The notes below the pieces were generated by a model, which did no database searches, was not told where the DNA came from, and saw nothing but the letters and a program-made list of their open reading frames with translations. Both the position numbers and the translations under genes were made by a program. 64,000 nt of DNA from Lachnospiraceae bacterium AM48-27BH (lineage in GTDB: Bacteria > Bacillota > Clostridia > Lachnospirales > Lachnospiraceae), in contig QUFC01000001.1 in NCBI GenBank assembly GCA_003478355.1, positions 62,001 through 126,000 of the forward strand. Reading direction: 5' to 3'. The stretch's first letter is position 1; each line of letters starts with the position of its first letter. Positions 56,396-64,000 of this stretch are shown here, one piece after another.

Positions 56396-57142
56396 ATGCA
56401 GGCATATGGACAGACGGATACCGGGTGTGTCCGTACCAGAAACCAGGATTACATCTATTTTTCCCCAGAGCAGACAGGAGATCTGGAGAACCTGTTCTTT
56501 CTAGCAGATGGAATGGGTGGATATCAGGCGGGAGATTATGCGTCATGGTATGCAGTAGAGGGACTGGTCAGCTATATGAAGGAGCAGAAGGGAATTCCGG
56601 TCGTGACCCGTTTTAGGGAGGGGATCGGCCAGGTAAACGGCCAGCTGTTCCAAAAAGCACAGAATAGTCCAGAATACAAAGGGATGGGAACGACTTTGGT
56701 AGCGGCGTCAGCTCAGGAGCAGACCATGTACGTAGCTAATGTAGGAGACAGCCGGCTGTACCTGCTTCATAACAGCCAGCTTTCCCAGATAACAAAAGAC
56801 CATTCGTATGTGGAGGTACTGGTAGCCAAGGGAGAACTGGAACGCGGAAGCAACGATTACCGGAAGCAGAAGAATATCATTACCAGGGCAGTGGGAGCAG
56901 AACCCTTTGTCCAGGCAGATTTTTTTGAGGTAGAACTGAATCATGGGGATCTGGTGCTTATGTGTTCAGATGGTCTTTCCAACATGGTTTCTGACGAGGA
57001 GATTACAGATCTTCTGAATGGGGCCGGCTCTCTGAAACAAAAAGCGGAGCAGCTGATTCAACGGGCCAAAGAACATGGCGGTCTGGATAATATTGCGGTG
57101 ATTTTGATCGATCCGCAGATAAGTGAGGTGAAAGCATGTTAA
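56396..57142 (+). CDS. PP2C-family Ser/Thr phosphatase (PrpC/Stp-like)
   Basis: A 248-residue PPM/PP2C phosphatase. Metal ligands lie in RTRNQDYIYF, ADGMGGYQAGDYAS, NVGDSRLYL, CSDGLSNMV and DNIAVI, the canonical order. It overlaps by 7 bp with the downstream PASTA kinase gene and should reverse that kinase's phosphorylations. Located between rlmN and the kinase exactly as in Bacillus (prpC-prkC). Confidence 0.95.
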   Translation: MQAYGQTDTGCVRTRNQDYIYFSPEQTGDLENLFFLADGMGGYQAGDYASWYAVEGLVSYMKEQKGIPVVTRFREGIGQVNGQLFQKAQNSPEYKGMGTTLVAASAQEQTMYVANVGDSRLYLLHNSQLSQITKDHSYVEVLVAKGELERGSNDYRKQKNIITRAVGAEPFVQADFFEVELNHGDLVLMCSDGLSNMVSDEEITDLLNGAGSLKQKAEQLIQRAKEHGGLDNIAVILIDPQISEVKAC

Positions 57143-59273
57143 GGGCAGGAACGTATCTTCAGGAACGTTATGAGATCCTGGAGCTGATTGGCTCCGGTGG
57201 AATGTCTGATGTTTATAAAGCCAAATGCCATAAACTGAACCGATATGTGGCGATCAAAGTACTGAAAGAGGAATTCAGCTCCGATGAGGGCTTTGTCAGC
57301 AAGTTCAAAATGGAAGCCCAGGCGGCGGCCTGTTTGTCTCACCCGAATATTGTCAGTATTTATGATGTCGTGGATGAGGGAAAACTTCATTATATTGTGA
57401 TGGAACTGATCGAGGGTATCACGTTGAAAAGCTATATTGCCCAGAAGCGGAGACTGGATGTGAAGGAAGCAGTAAGTATCTCCATCCAGGTTGCCCAGGG
57501 TATTGCGGCAGCCCACAGCCGGAACATTGTACATAGGGATATTAAACCGCAGAATATCATCATTTCCAAGGATGGAAAGGTGAAGGTGGCGGATTTTGGT
57601 ATTGCCAGAGCGGCTACCAGCCAGACGATTACCGTGTCTGCCGTCGGTTCTGTCCATTATATTTCTCCGGAACAGGCCAGGGGCGGTTACAGTGATGCAA
57701 GAAGCGATATTTATTCGTTTGGTATTACCATGTATGAAATGGTAACCGGGCGGGTACCTTTTGAAGGAGATAATACAGTGACGGTGGCGCTGGCACATCT
57801 GGAGGAGCCGATCACCAGACCAAGTGTATACAATCCGCAGATACCGGTAAGCCTGGAAAATATCATTTTAAAATGTACAGAGAAGAAGCCGGAGCATCGT
57901 TATCGTTCTGTGGAAGAGGTGATCGCGGATCTAAGACGGGTGCTGATCCATCCAGATGAGAACTTTGTGACCATGTCCCCGGCGCAGGATATGGGCGGAG
58001 AGACGGTGATCATCAGTAAGGATGAGTTAAATGCGATCAAGTCTTCCTACCACGGCGATCGTACCTCCCGCCAGGAATATCGTCAACCAGAGCAGGAAGA
58101 GGAGTATCAGAGCGAGTATCAGAACCGTCAAGGCAGTCAGAACCGCAAAAGAAATGAACCCCATGACGATGTAAGCCCGCAGTTTGAGAAAATCATGACT
58201 ACGGTAGGCGTGGTTGTTGCAATTGTGATCGTAGCGGTTCTGATCGTGGTGTTTTCAAAGTTAGGTGGTTTGATACGATTTGGAAATAGTGATAAAACAC
58301 CGACAATCCACACAGAAACCGTGGCAACGGAGGAATCTTTAGGTGAATCCCAGGTCCGTATGCCGGATGTGCGGAATCTTTACATTGATGATGCAGTGAC
58401 AGAATTAAAGAAGAGCGATCTGGATTTTCATTTTACTTATGAGGATTCTGAGACGGTGGAAAAAGATCACATTATTGCCCAGCAGATTGAGCCGGAACAG
58501 ATCATAAATAAGGGTACCATGGTGGAATTGTATGTCAGCAGTGGAACCGATCTGATCGATTTAAGCAGTATGGGGCTGATCGGAATGGATCAGACTGCAG
58601 CAACGGCACTTTTAGACCAGAATCAGATGAATGCAGTGATCCAGCAGGACTACAGCGATACAGTAGAAGCCGGAAAAGTGATCCGGTTTGAATCCCAGAA
58701 TCCTGACAATCCATTAAAAGCAAAGGCTGGACAGTCTGTAACCCTGTTTATCAGTCAGGGATCGGAGGCAGAAGTCCGGACTGTGCCGAATATCCAGAAT
58801 ATTTCCGAGGATGAGGCCATTGCCCGTCTGACAGATGCCCAGTTAGAGATCGGCGAGGTGACAGAAGAACACAGCGATACGGTAGAGATCGGTTATGTGA
58901 TCAGCCAGAGCATCGCACCGGAGACCATGGTCAAAGCCGGAGATGCTGTTGGTTATGTGGTGAGCATTGGACCAGAGGGAAAACGTTATATTGGTGCCAT
59001 CAGTGAGACTTATCAGTTAAGCAATCTTATTGGTCCTGGAGCTGTGGATTCCAGCCTGGTGGTTGAAGTGCGGTAAAACAGGAGGTTGATGGACGTGCGG
59101 TTTATCGTACCCTGATGCAGCCGACAGAATTGACCGGCAAGGATCTTCTTCCGATTTCTTATCCAAGCATTGAGGGAATCTCAGGGGTGGATTACGGCGA
59201 GGTAGAAGTGGTGAATATGCAGACTGGCCTGGTTGTTCAGAGTTACCCGGTTAAATTCTTTGAAACGGAGTAG
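57136..59273 (+). CDS. PASTA-domain Ser/Thr protein kinase, one frameshift near the end
   Basis: A PrkC/Stk1-type sensor kinase. The kinase domain (about 10-275) has GSGGMSDVYKA, Lys in VAIKVL, HRDIKPQN and DFGIARA. A transmembrane helix spans about 353-375, then three PASTA repeats (about 400-610) that bind muropeptides. After them a further domain of about 95 residues continues past an apparent stop at 59074: adding one T (CGGTTAAAACAG) extends it to 59273, 713 codons in all. The extra domain (YIGAISETYQLSNLIGPG, then YGEVEVVNMQTG) is not PASTA. Overlaps the PP2C gene by 7 bp. Confidence 0.92.
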
Positions 59274-59280
59274 TGACAGC

Positions 59281-60165
59281 GTGACAGGTAAGATAATCAA
59301 AGGAATCGCAGGATTCTATTATGTACATTGCGCAGATCATCAGATCTATGAGTGCAAGGCAAAAGGGATATTCCGAAATAAAAAAATCAAACCTCTGGTG
59401 GGAGATAATGTGGAGATTACAGTATTGAACACCGATCCGCCGGAGGGGAATATCGACCGGATCCTGGAGCGGAAATCAGAATTGATCCGTCCTGCGGTAG
59501 CGAATATTGACCAGGCCCTGGTGGTATTTGCTATCCAGGATCCGGAGCCAAACTTAAATCTATTAGACAGGTTTCTTGTGATGATGGAAACATCCGGGAT
59601 TCCTGTGACCATCGCTTTTAATAAGATCGATCTGGCAGATGAGGCTATGATGGACCGCTACCGGAAAATCTATGAGCCAGCCGGGTATCCGGTGATGTTT
59701 TTGAGCACTTATGAGGATTCCGGTATCCATCAGATCCGGGAATTCTTAAAAGGAAAGACCACAGCTCTGGCTGGTCCGTCTGGTGTTGGTAAGTCTTCGC
59801 TAACAAATCAGATTTTGCCGGAAGCCCAGATGGAGACCGGTTCCATCAGCGAGAAGATCAAACGAGGAAAGCATACTACCAGACATTCGGAATTGTTCTG
59901 CTTAGATACCGATACCTATCTGATGGATACACCTGGTTTTAGTTCTATGTTCGTGGAAGATATGGAGCCACAGGAGCTAAAAGAATATTTCCCGGAATTT
60001 GCACCTTTTGAGGATGAATGCAAATTTTTAGGCTGCGTTCATATTGGAGAAAAAATCTGCGGTGTCAAGCAGGCAGTAGAGCAGGGAAAGATCAGTAAAA
60101 GCCGATACGAGAATTACCGGTTGTTTTACCAGGAATTAAAGGAGAAAAGGAGATATACAAGATGA
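59281..60165 (+). CDS. rsgA: Ribosome small subunit GTPase RsgA
   Basis: A 294-residue circularly permuted GTPase that matures 30S subunits. The OB-fold comes first, then G4 (FNKIDL), G1 (GPSGVGKSSL) and G3 (DTPGF) in permuted order, and a C-terminal zinc knuckle with Cys-x4-Cys-x-His and a further Cys. The GTG start at 59281 was chosen because GGAG lies 10 bp upstream and the family N-terminus (GKIIKGIAGFYYV) begins here; a longer reading from 59233 would overlap the kinase gene. Confidence 0.95.
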   Translation: MTGKIIKGIAGFYYVHCADHQIYECKAKGIFRNKKIKPLVGDNVEITVLNTDPPEGNIDRILERKSELIRPAVANIDQALVVFAIQDPEPNLNLLDRFLVMMETSGIPVTIAFNKIDLADEAMMDRYRKIYEPAGYPVMFLSTYEDSGIHQIREFLKGKTTALAGPSGVGKSSLTNQILPEAQMETGSISEKIKRGKHTTRHSELFCLDTDTYLMDTPGFSSMFVEDMEPQELKEYFPEFAPFEDECKFLGCVHIGEKICGVKQAVEQGKISKSRYENYRLFYQELKEKRRYTR

Positions 60166-60824
60166 TGATTTTATCACCGTCCCTTTTGGGAGCAGATTTT
60201 AAACACCTGGAGGAGGAAATTGCGCGGATAGAAAGAGGTGGAGCAAAATACCTGCACCTGGACGTGATGGATGGAGCCTTCGTGCCAAGCATTTCTTTTG
60301 GTATGCCGGTGCTTTCTTCTATCAGAAGCTGTACCGATATTGTATTTGATGTGCATATGATGGTAGAAGAACCGGCACGTTATGTAGAGGATATCCGCAA
60401 AGCAGGAGCAGACATCATTACCATTCACGCAGAAGCATGCCGTCATCTGGATTCCTCTATCGAGGCGGTGAAAAAGACAGGAGCGAAAGTCGGTCTGGCG
60501 TTAAATCCTGCTACTCCGATTGAGACCATTGACCTGGTACTTCCGAAGGTGGATATGGTACTGATCATGCTGGTAAATCCTGGTTTTGGCGGCCAGAAAC
60601 TGATTCCATATGCGGTAGAGAAGGTCCGTGCGCTGAGAAAGCATTGCGAAGAACTGGGGTTGCAGATGGATATTGAAGTGGATGGTGGTGTGAATTTAAA
60701 GAATGTCCGTGAGATCGCAGAGGCAGGTGCCAACGTGATCGTTGCCGGATCAGCGGTATTTGGCGGAAACGCGGAAGAAAATTCCCAAAAATTCATGGAA
60801 ATCTTAAAGGACTGTGAGTCATGA
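60162..60824 (+). CDS. rpe: Ribulose-phosphate 3-epimerase
   Basis: A 220-residue TIM-barrel enzyme interconverting ribulose 5-phosphate and xylulose 5-phosphate. It has SPSLLGADF, HLDVMDGAFVPSISFG and HMMVE with metal ligands, MLVNPGFGGQ and VDGGVNLKN with the catalytic aspartate. The start overlaps the rsgA stop and the stop overlaps thiN, so the three genes are tightly coupled. Confidence 0.97.
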   Translation: MMILSPSLLGADFKHLEEEIARIERGGAKYLHLDVMDGAFVPSISFGMPVLSSIRSCTDIVFDVHMMVEEPARYVEDIRKAGADIITIHAEACRHLDSSIEAVKKTGAKVGLALNPATPIETIDLVLPKVDMVLIMLVNPGFGGQKLIPYAVEKVRALRKHCEELGLQMDIEVDGGVNLKNVREIAEAGANVIVAGSAVFGGNAEENSQKFMEILKDCES

Positions 60825-61485
60825 AACGGGGACTGATCATAACCGGAGGAACGCTTGATCTGGAGTTTGCGGGCCAATACTTAAAAGACCACTCTTTCGA
60901 CTGCGTAGTGTCCGTGGATGGCGGATTAAAATATACGAAAGAACTGGATGTGATGCCTCATGCCATTGTAGGAGATTTTGATACCATCCACAAAGAGATC
61001 CTGGATGAGTACCGTCAGATTCCTTCCATTCTTTGGGATGTCCATAAGCCGGAGAAGGATGAGACAGACACAGAGCTGGCGATTAACACAGCGGTAAAGC
61101 TGGGATGTGACCAACTGGTGATCCTTGGTGCAACTGGTGGCCGTCTGGATCATGAGTGGAGTAATGTCCATCTGTTAAAGACATGTCTGGATCAGAACGT
61201 AGACGCCTGCCTTTTAGACCGTCAGAATAAAGTGTCCTGATCGCTCCGCCAGGAAGAGTGTTTGCCCGGGAAGAAGCTTTTGGAAAATACGTTTCCTTTA
61301 TCCCGATGACAAGCCAGGTAAAAGGAATCACGCTGGAGGGATTTAAGTATCCGTTGAAAGACAAGTCCTTCTCCATTGGGATAGAGGCTGGACGTATGAT
61401 CAGCAATGAACTGGAAGAGAAAAACGCAGAACTCCATTTTGCGGAAGGTATTTTGATCTGTATGGAGACCAGAGATTTAACATAA
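60821..61485 (+). CDS. thiN: Thiamine pyrophosphokinase, interrupted by one frameshift
   Basis: Converts thiamine to its diphosphate. The N-terminal catalytic domain has VSVDGGLKY, IVGDFDTIH, PEKDETDTELA and LGATGGRLDH. Near 61235 (AAAGTGTCCTGATC) one base is missing from the expected K-V-C-L-I-A-P-P; adding it joins the C-terminal B1-binding domain (KYVSFIPMTSQVKGITLEGFKYPL... NELEEKNAELHFAEGILICMETRD) and gives 222 codons (221 aa). Third gene of the rsgA-rpe-thiN set common in Firmicutes. Confidence 0.92.
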
Positions 61486-61488
61486 CCG

Positions 61489-61510
61489 GTAACGCTTCAG
61501 TGCCTTCACA
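61489..61510 (+). repeat. Short repeated motif GTAAC..TTCAGT
   Basis: GTAACGCTTCAGTGCCTTCA, the best match to the motif at 5636-5657, immediately after the thiN stop. Confidence 0.45.
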
Positions 61511-61566
61511 ATTATGCGAATCTCAAGAATGAAAACTCCAACTGGACTGGTTCAAAAATAAAAAAC

Positions 61567-61681
61567 TGGCTATTTTTACCAAGCCACTTCTGTGCTATGA
61601 TTTGTGAAACAGTCAGAGCACCTTCGCAGCTGCAGGTGTCCGGACAGTTAAAAACATCGTACAAGGGAGTGGCTATTTTTA
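61567..61681 (+). promoter_or_regulatory. Leader of the ECF S component with alternative pairing
   Basis: TGGCTATTTTTA occurs at 61567-61578 and again at 61670-61681, next to the start codon. AGCCACT (61582-61588) can pair with AGTGGCT (61668-61674), which overlaps the ribosome binding site GGGAG, or more weakly with TGGCT upstream. A hairpin CACCT/AGGTG (61619-61638) lies between, flanked by GTC/GGAC. TATGAT at 61596-61601 could be a -10 box; from it the AGCCACT arm would not be transcribed. No known riboswitch class is recognised. Confidence 0.4.
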
Positions 61682-62271
61682 TGAACAGACAGAATGAAAA
61701 ATTATATAAGGTGGTAATCACCGGATTGATGGCGGCACTTTGCTATGTTGCATTTACCTTTTTAAAGATCCCGATCCCGACCTTTGGAGGGGATATGACA
61801 GCCCTTCATATCGGTAATGCTTTTTGCGTATTGGCGGCACTGCTTTTAGGCGGCTGGTATGGTGGACTGGCGGGTTCTTTGGGTATGACCATTGCAGATA
61901 TTCTGGATCCGGTTTATATCACCAGTGCACCAAAGACCTTTATCTTAAAACTTTGCATCGGTCTAATTGCAGGCTTTGTGGCACATAAGATCGCGCACAT
62001 CACCGATGACCATGATCAAAAATACATTTTCAAATGGAGCCTGATCGCATCTGTCGCAGGACTGGGCTTTAATGTGATCATGGATCCGATCGTTGGTTAT
62101 TTTTACAAAAATTATGTCCTGGGAGTGGAGTCTTCCGCAGCAAAGATCATGGCAACCTGGGCAGCAGGCGCAACTTTTATCAATGCTGTGGCAGGAACTA
62201 TCGTAGTGGTAGTTGTTTACATGGCAGTACGCCCGGTATTGAAAAAGGCAGGACTGTTTTTCCATATTTAA
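61681..62271 (+). CDS. ECF transporter S component
   Basis: A 196-residue substrate-binding membrane subunit with about six hydrophobic segments. The motif GDMTALHIGNAFCVLAALLLGGWYG near residues 38-62 and DILDPVY are typical of a group of ECF S components that pair with a shared EcfAA'T module. The vitamin is not identifiable; its position next to thiN does not prove a thiamine substrate, because the sequence lacks recognisable ThiT features. AAGGGAG lies 12 bp before the ATG. Confidence 0.85.
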   Translation: MNRQNEKLYKVVITGLMAALCYVAFTFLKIPIPTFGGDMTALHIGNAFCVLAALLLGGWYGGLAGSLGMTIADILDPVYITSAPKTFILKLCIGLIAGFVAHKIAHITDDHDQKYIFKWSLIASVAGLGFNVIMDPIVGYFYKNYVLGVESSAAKIMATWAAGATFINAVAGTIVVVVVYMAVRPVLKKAGLFFHI

Positions 62272-62442
62272 GGAAAAACGGCAATGCCCGGAGAAAAATT
62301 TACGGATTCCGCAGGCAATTCGATGGATATCAGAAAAAAGGGGTTTCTTTTGTCTAAAAAGTGGTGTATAATCACAGGAAACGGCCTAACTGTATGAATG
62401 AAAGAAAACAGTGGCCAACAGGTATATTTTAGGAGGAGACCT

Positions 62443-63732
62443 ATGTTAGATTTAAAGTTTGTCAGAGAAAATCCTGAAGTAGTAAAACAGAACATCCGCA
62501 ACAAATTCCAGGATGCGAAGCTGCCGATGGTAGATGAAGTGATTGAGTTAGATGCGAAGAACCGTGCTGCAAAAGCAGAAGCAGACAGTCTTCGTGCATC
62601 AAGAAATAAATTATCCAAGCAGATCGGTCAGTTAATGGGCCAGGGCAAGAAGGAAGAGGCAGAAGCTGTGAAAGCACAGGTAACTGCCAATGCAAACCGT
62701 CTGGCTGAATTAGAGACTGTGGAAGCAGAACTGGATGAGAAGATCTTAAAGATCATGATGACGATTCCAAACATCATCGATCCAAGTGTTCCGATCGGTG
62801 AGGACGACAGCAAGAACGTAGAGATCGAGCGTTTCGGTGAGCCGGTTGTTCCAGATTTTGAGATTCCGTATCACACCGATATTATGAAAACTTTTGACGG
62901 TATTGACCTGGATGCAGCAGGAAGAGTTGCAGGAAATGGTTTTTACTATCTGATGGGTGATATCGCAAGACTGCATTCTGCAGTATTAGCGTATGCGAGA
63001 GATTTCATGATCGACCGTGGATTCACTTACTGCATCCCACCTTTCATGATCCGCAGCAATGTGGTAACTGGTGTTATGTCCTTCGCTGAGATGGATGCTA
63101 TGATGTACAAGATCGAGGGAGAGGATCTGTACCTGATCGGTACCAGCGAGCACTCCATGATCGGTAAGTTTATCGACACCATCACTCCAGAGTCCGAGCT
63201 GCCTAAGACATTGACCAGCTATTCTCCATGTTTCCGTAAGGAGAAAGGTGCTCATGGCATCGAGGAGAGAGGCGTATATCGTATCCATCAGTTTGAGAAG
63301 CAGGAGATGATCGTTGTCTGCAAGCCAGAAGATTCCAAGATCTGGTATGATAAATTATGGCAGAACACCGTAGATCTGTTCCGTTCTATGGATATCCCTG
63401 TAAGAACCTTGGAGTGCTGCTCCGGTGATCTGGCTGACTTAAAGGTAAAATCCTGTGATGTAGAGGCTTGGTCCCCACGTCAGAAGAAGTACTTCGAGGT
63501 AGGCTCCTGCTCCAACTTAGGAGATGCACAGGCACGTCGCTTAAAGATCCGTGTAGACGGTCCGGACGGCAAGTATTTCGCCCATACCTTAAACAACACC
63601 GTAGTTGCTCCGCCACGTATGCTGATCGCGTTCTTAGAGAACAACTTACAGGCAGACGGCAGTGTGAAGATTCCGGCAGTCCTGCAGCCATATATGGGTG
63701 GTAAGACGGTTCTGGTTCCAAAACACAAATAA
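62443..63732 (+). CDS. serS: Seryl-tRNA synthetase
   Basis: A 429-residue class II aminoacyl-tRNA synthetase. Residues 1-110 form the long tRNA-binding coiled coil (LDLKFVRENPEVVKQN; SLRASRNKLSKQIG). The catalytic core has motif 2 SPCFRKEKGAHGIEERGVYRIHQFEKQE in that order and motif 3 NNTVVAPPRMLIAFLEN. The ATG at 62443 follows AGGAGGAGAC; upstream starts are rejected. A TATAAT box lies at 62367-62372 without a good -35. There is no T-box leader in the 171 bp before it. A strong terminator follows. Confidence 0.97.
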   Translation: MLDLKFVRENPEVVKQNIRNKFQDAKLPMVDEVIELDAKNRAAKAEADSLRASRNKLSKQIGQLMGQGKKEEAEAVKAQVTANANRLAELETVEAELDEKILKIMMTIPNIIDPSVPIGEDDSKNVEIERFGEPVVPDFEIPYHTDIMKTFDGIDLDAAGRVAGNGFYYLMGDIARLHSAVLAYARDFMIDRGFTYCIPPFMIRSNVVTGVMSFAEMDAMMYKIEGEDLYLIGTSEHSMIGKFIDTITPESELPKTLTSYSPCFRKEKGAHGIEERGVYRIHQFEKQEMIVVCKPEDSKIWYDKLWQNTVDLFRSMDIPVRTLECCSGDLADLKVKSCDVEAWSPRQKKYFEVGSCSNLGDAQARRLKIRVDGPDGKYFAHTLNNTVVAPPRMLIAFLENNLQADGSVKIPAVLQPYMGGKTVLVPKHK

Positions 63733-63752
63733 AGACAGATATCAGATAAAAA

Positions 63753-63784
63753 GGCATCCAGTTCAGAACTGGATGCCTCTTTTA
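63753..63784 (+). terminator. Terminator after serS
   Basis: GGCATCCAGTT and AACTGGATGCC pair perfectly around CAG, followed by TCTTTTA. Confidence 0.9.
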
Positions 63785-63866
63785 TTTCATAGGAAAGTTC
63801 GTCCTATGAAATCAAAAACGCTCCGCTAAGGATCGCACTGCGGCGGAGTGGAAGAGTGTCGCTAAA
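63784..63866. repeat. Dispersed intergenic repeat, family B, copy 2
   Basis: Partner of 2023-2105, same orientation. The opening hairpin is TTTCATAGGA facing TCCTATGAAA (compensating change at the outer pair relative to copy 1, GTCATAGGA/TCCTATGAC). It is directly behind the serS terminator; a further hairpin GAATCCTG/CAGGATTC lies at 63886-63905. Confidence 0.75.
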
Positions 63867-63904
63867 GCGCCCCACCGCAGGCGGAGAATCCTGCGAGCAG
63901 GATT

Positions 63905-64000
63905 CTATTTTATGGTTATGGCCAGTAAATCATCTGCCTTCGTGGACCTCTGGTACTGGAATCCCCGGCACTGCCACCAGTGAGTAATTGGTATGGTAGA
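63905..64000 (-). CDS. Possible 3' end of an unidentified gene
   Basis: An open minus-strand frame enters from the right edge and ends at a TAG (63907-63905), 31 codons. The peptide (HWWQCRGFQYQRSTKADD and a hydrophobic end) was not recognised. Support is only an open frame plus a hairpin behind the stop, so this may not be a gene. Confidence 0.25.
   Translation of the reverse strand, partial: STIPITHWWQCRGFQYQRSTKADDLLAITIK

Noticed and set aside
62272..62442. T-box or other riboswitch before serS
   Set aside because: No AGGGUGGNACCGCG-type T-box core and no terminator/antiterminator pair in the leader.
1..64000. A complete defence or prophage system
   Set aside because: No transposase, integrase, restriction, toxin-antitoxin or phage structural gene could be recognised; gene content is almost entirely core.

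Overview
The window looks like a core-genome segment of an anaerobic, low-to-mid GC Gram-positive bacterium of the Clostridia, most likely Lachnospiraceae. Pointers are AGGAGG ribosome binding sites before most genes, spore-lineage genes (SpoIID-type, FtsK/SpoIIIE, TepA), a PPi-type phosphofructokinase, a PduL-AckA acetate pair, formate-tetrahydrofolate ligase and the familiar Firmicutes orders plsX-acpP-rnc-smc-ftsY and def-fmt-rsmB-rlmN-PP2C-PASTA kinase-rsgA-rpe-thiN. The family-level assignment is inference; no rRNA gene is present.

Layout. 1-2.5 kb: a partial lipoprotein (minus), an MFS carrier and tRNA-Leu(CAA) (minus). 2.5-9.4 kb: small zinc-finger membrane protein, polA, coaE, a metallo-beta-lactamase-fold protein, an ACT protein plus UPF0210 pair, and a histidine phosphatase. 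9.4-15.1 kb: a METTL25-like methyltransferase, tmcAL (minus), pduL-ackA, and yceD-rpmF under a promoter embedded in a perfect palindrome. 15.2-21 kb: a type IV pilus/type II secretion-like assembly set (ATPase, platform, prepilin peptidase, PilM/N/O-like) with no pilin gene. 21-30.3 kb: plsX, acpP, rnc, smc, ftsY, ilvA and a CLC carrier. 30.4-41.5 kb: GNAT protein, 6S RNA, AI-2E family protein, SpoIID-type protein, PPi-PFK (minus), NUDIX, SEC-C protein, methyltransferase, hslO, cold-shock gene (minus), DUF5662 protein and tepA. 41.6-64 kb: ftsK/spoIIIE, fhs, murE-murF-priA-def-fmt-peptidase-rsmB-rlmN-PP2C-PASTA kinase-rsgA-rpe-thiN, an ECF S component and serS.

Two things stand out beyond ordinary genes. 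First, dispersed intergenic repeats: a multi-hairpin element of about 162 bp present twice in full and once internally deleted (9442, 12130, 20982), a different element of about 83 bp placed right after terminators near both ends of the window (2023, 63784), a pair of diverged elements of about 63 bp (2423, 18921), and a short GTAAC..TTCAGT motif seen five times. Second, eleven conserved genes are each interrupted by what looks like one missing base (smc has two). Adding back one base per site makes every gene an exact multiple of three and restores the family sequence, so these are most likely sequence errors, and the genes are annotated here as continuous.

No CRISPR array, transposase, integrase, phage gene or obvious defence system was seen. 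Most operons are housekeeping; the accessory signal lies in the repeats, the pilin-less pilus set and a few leader structures.
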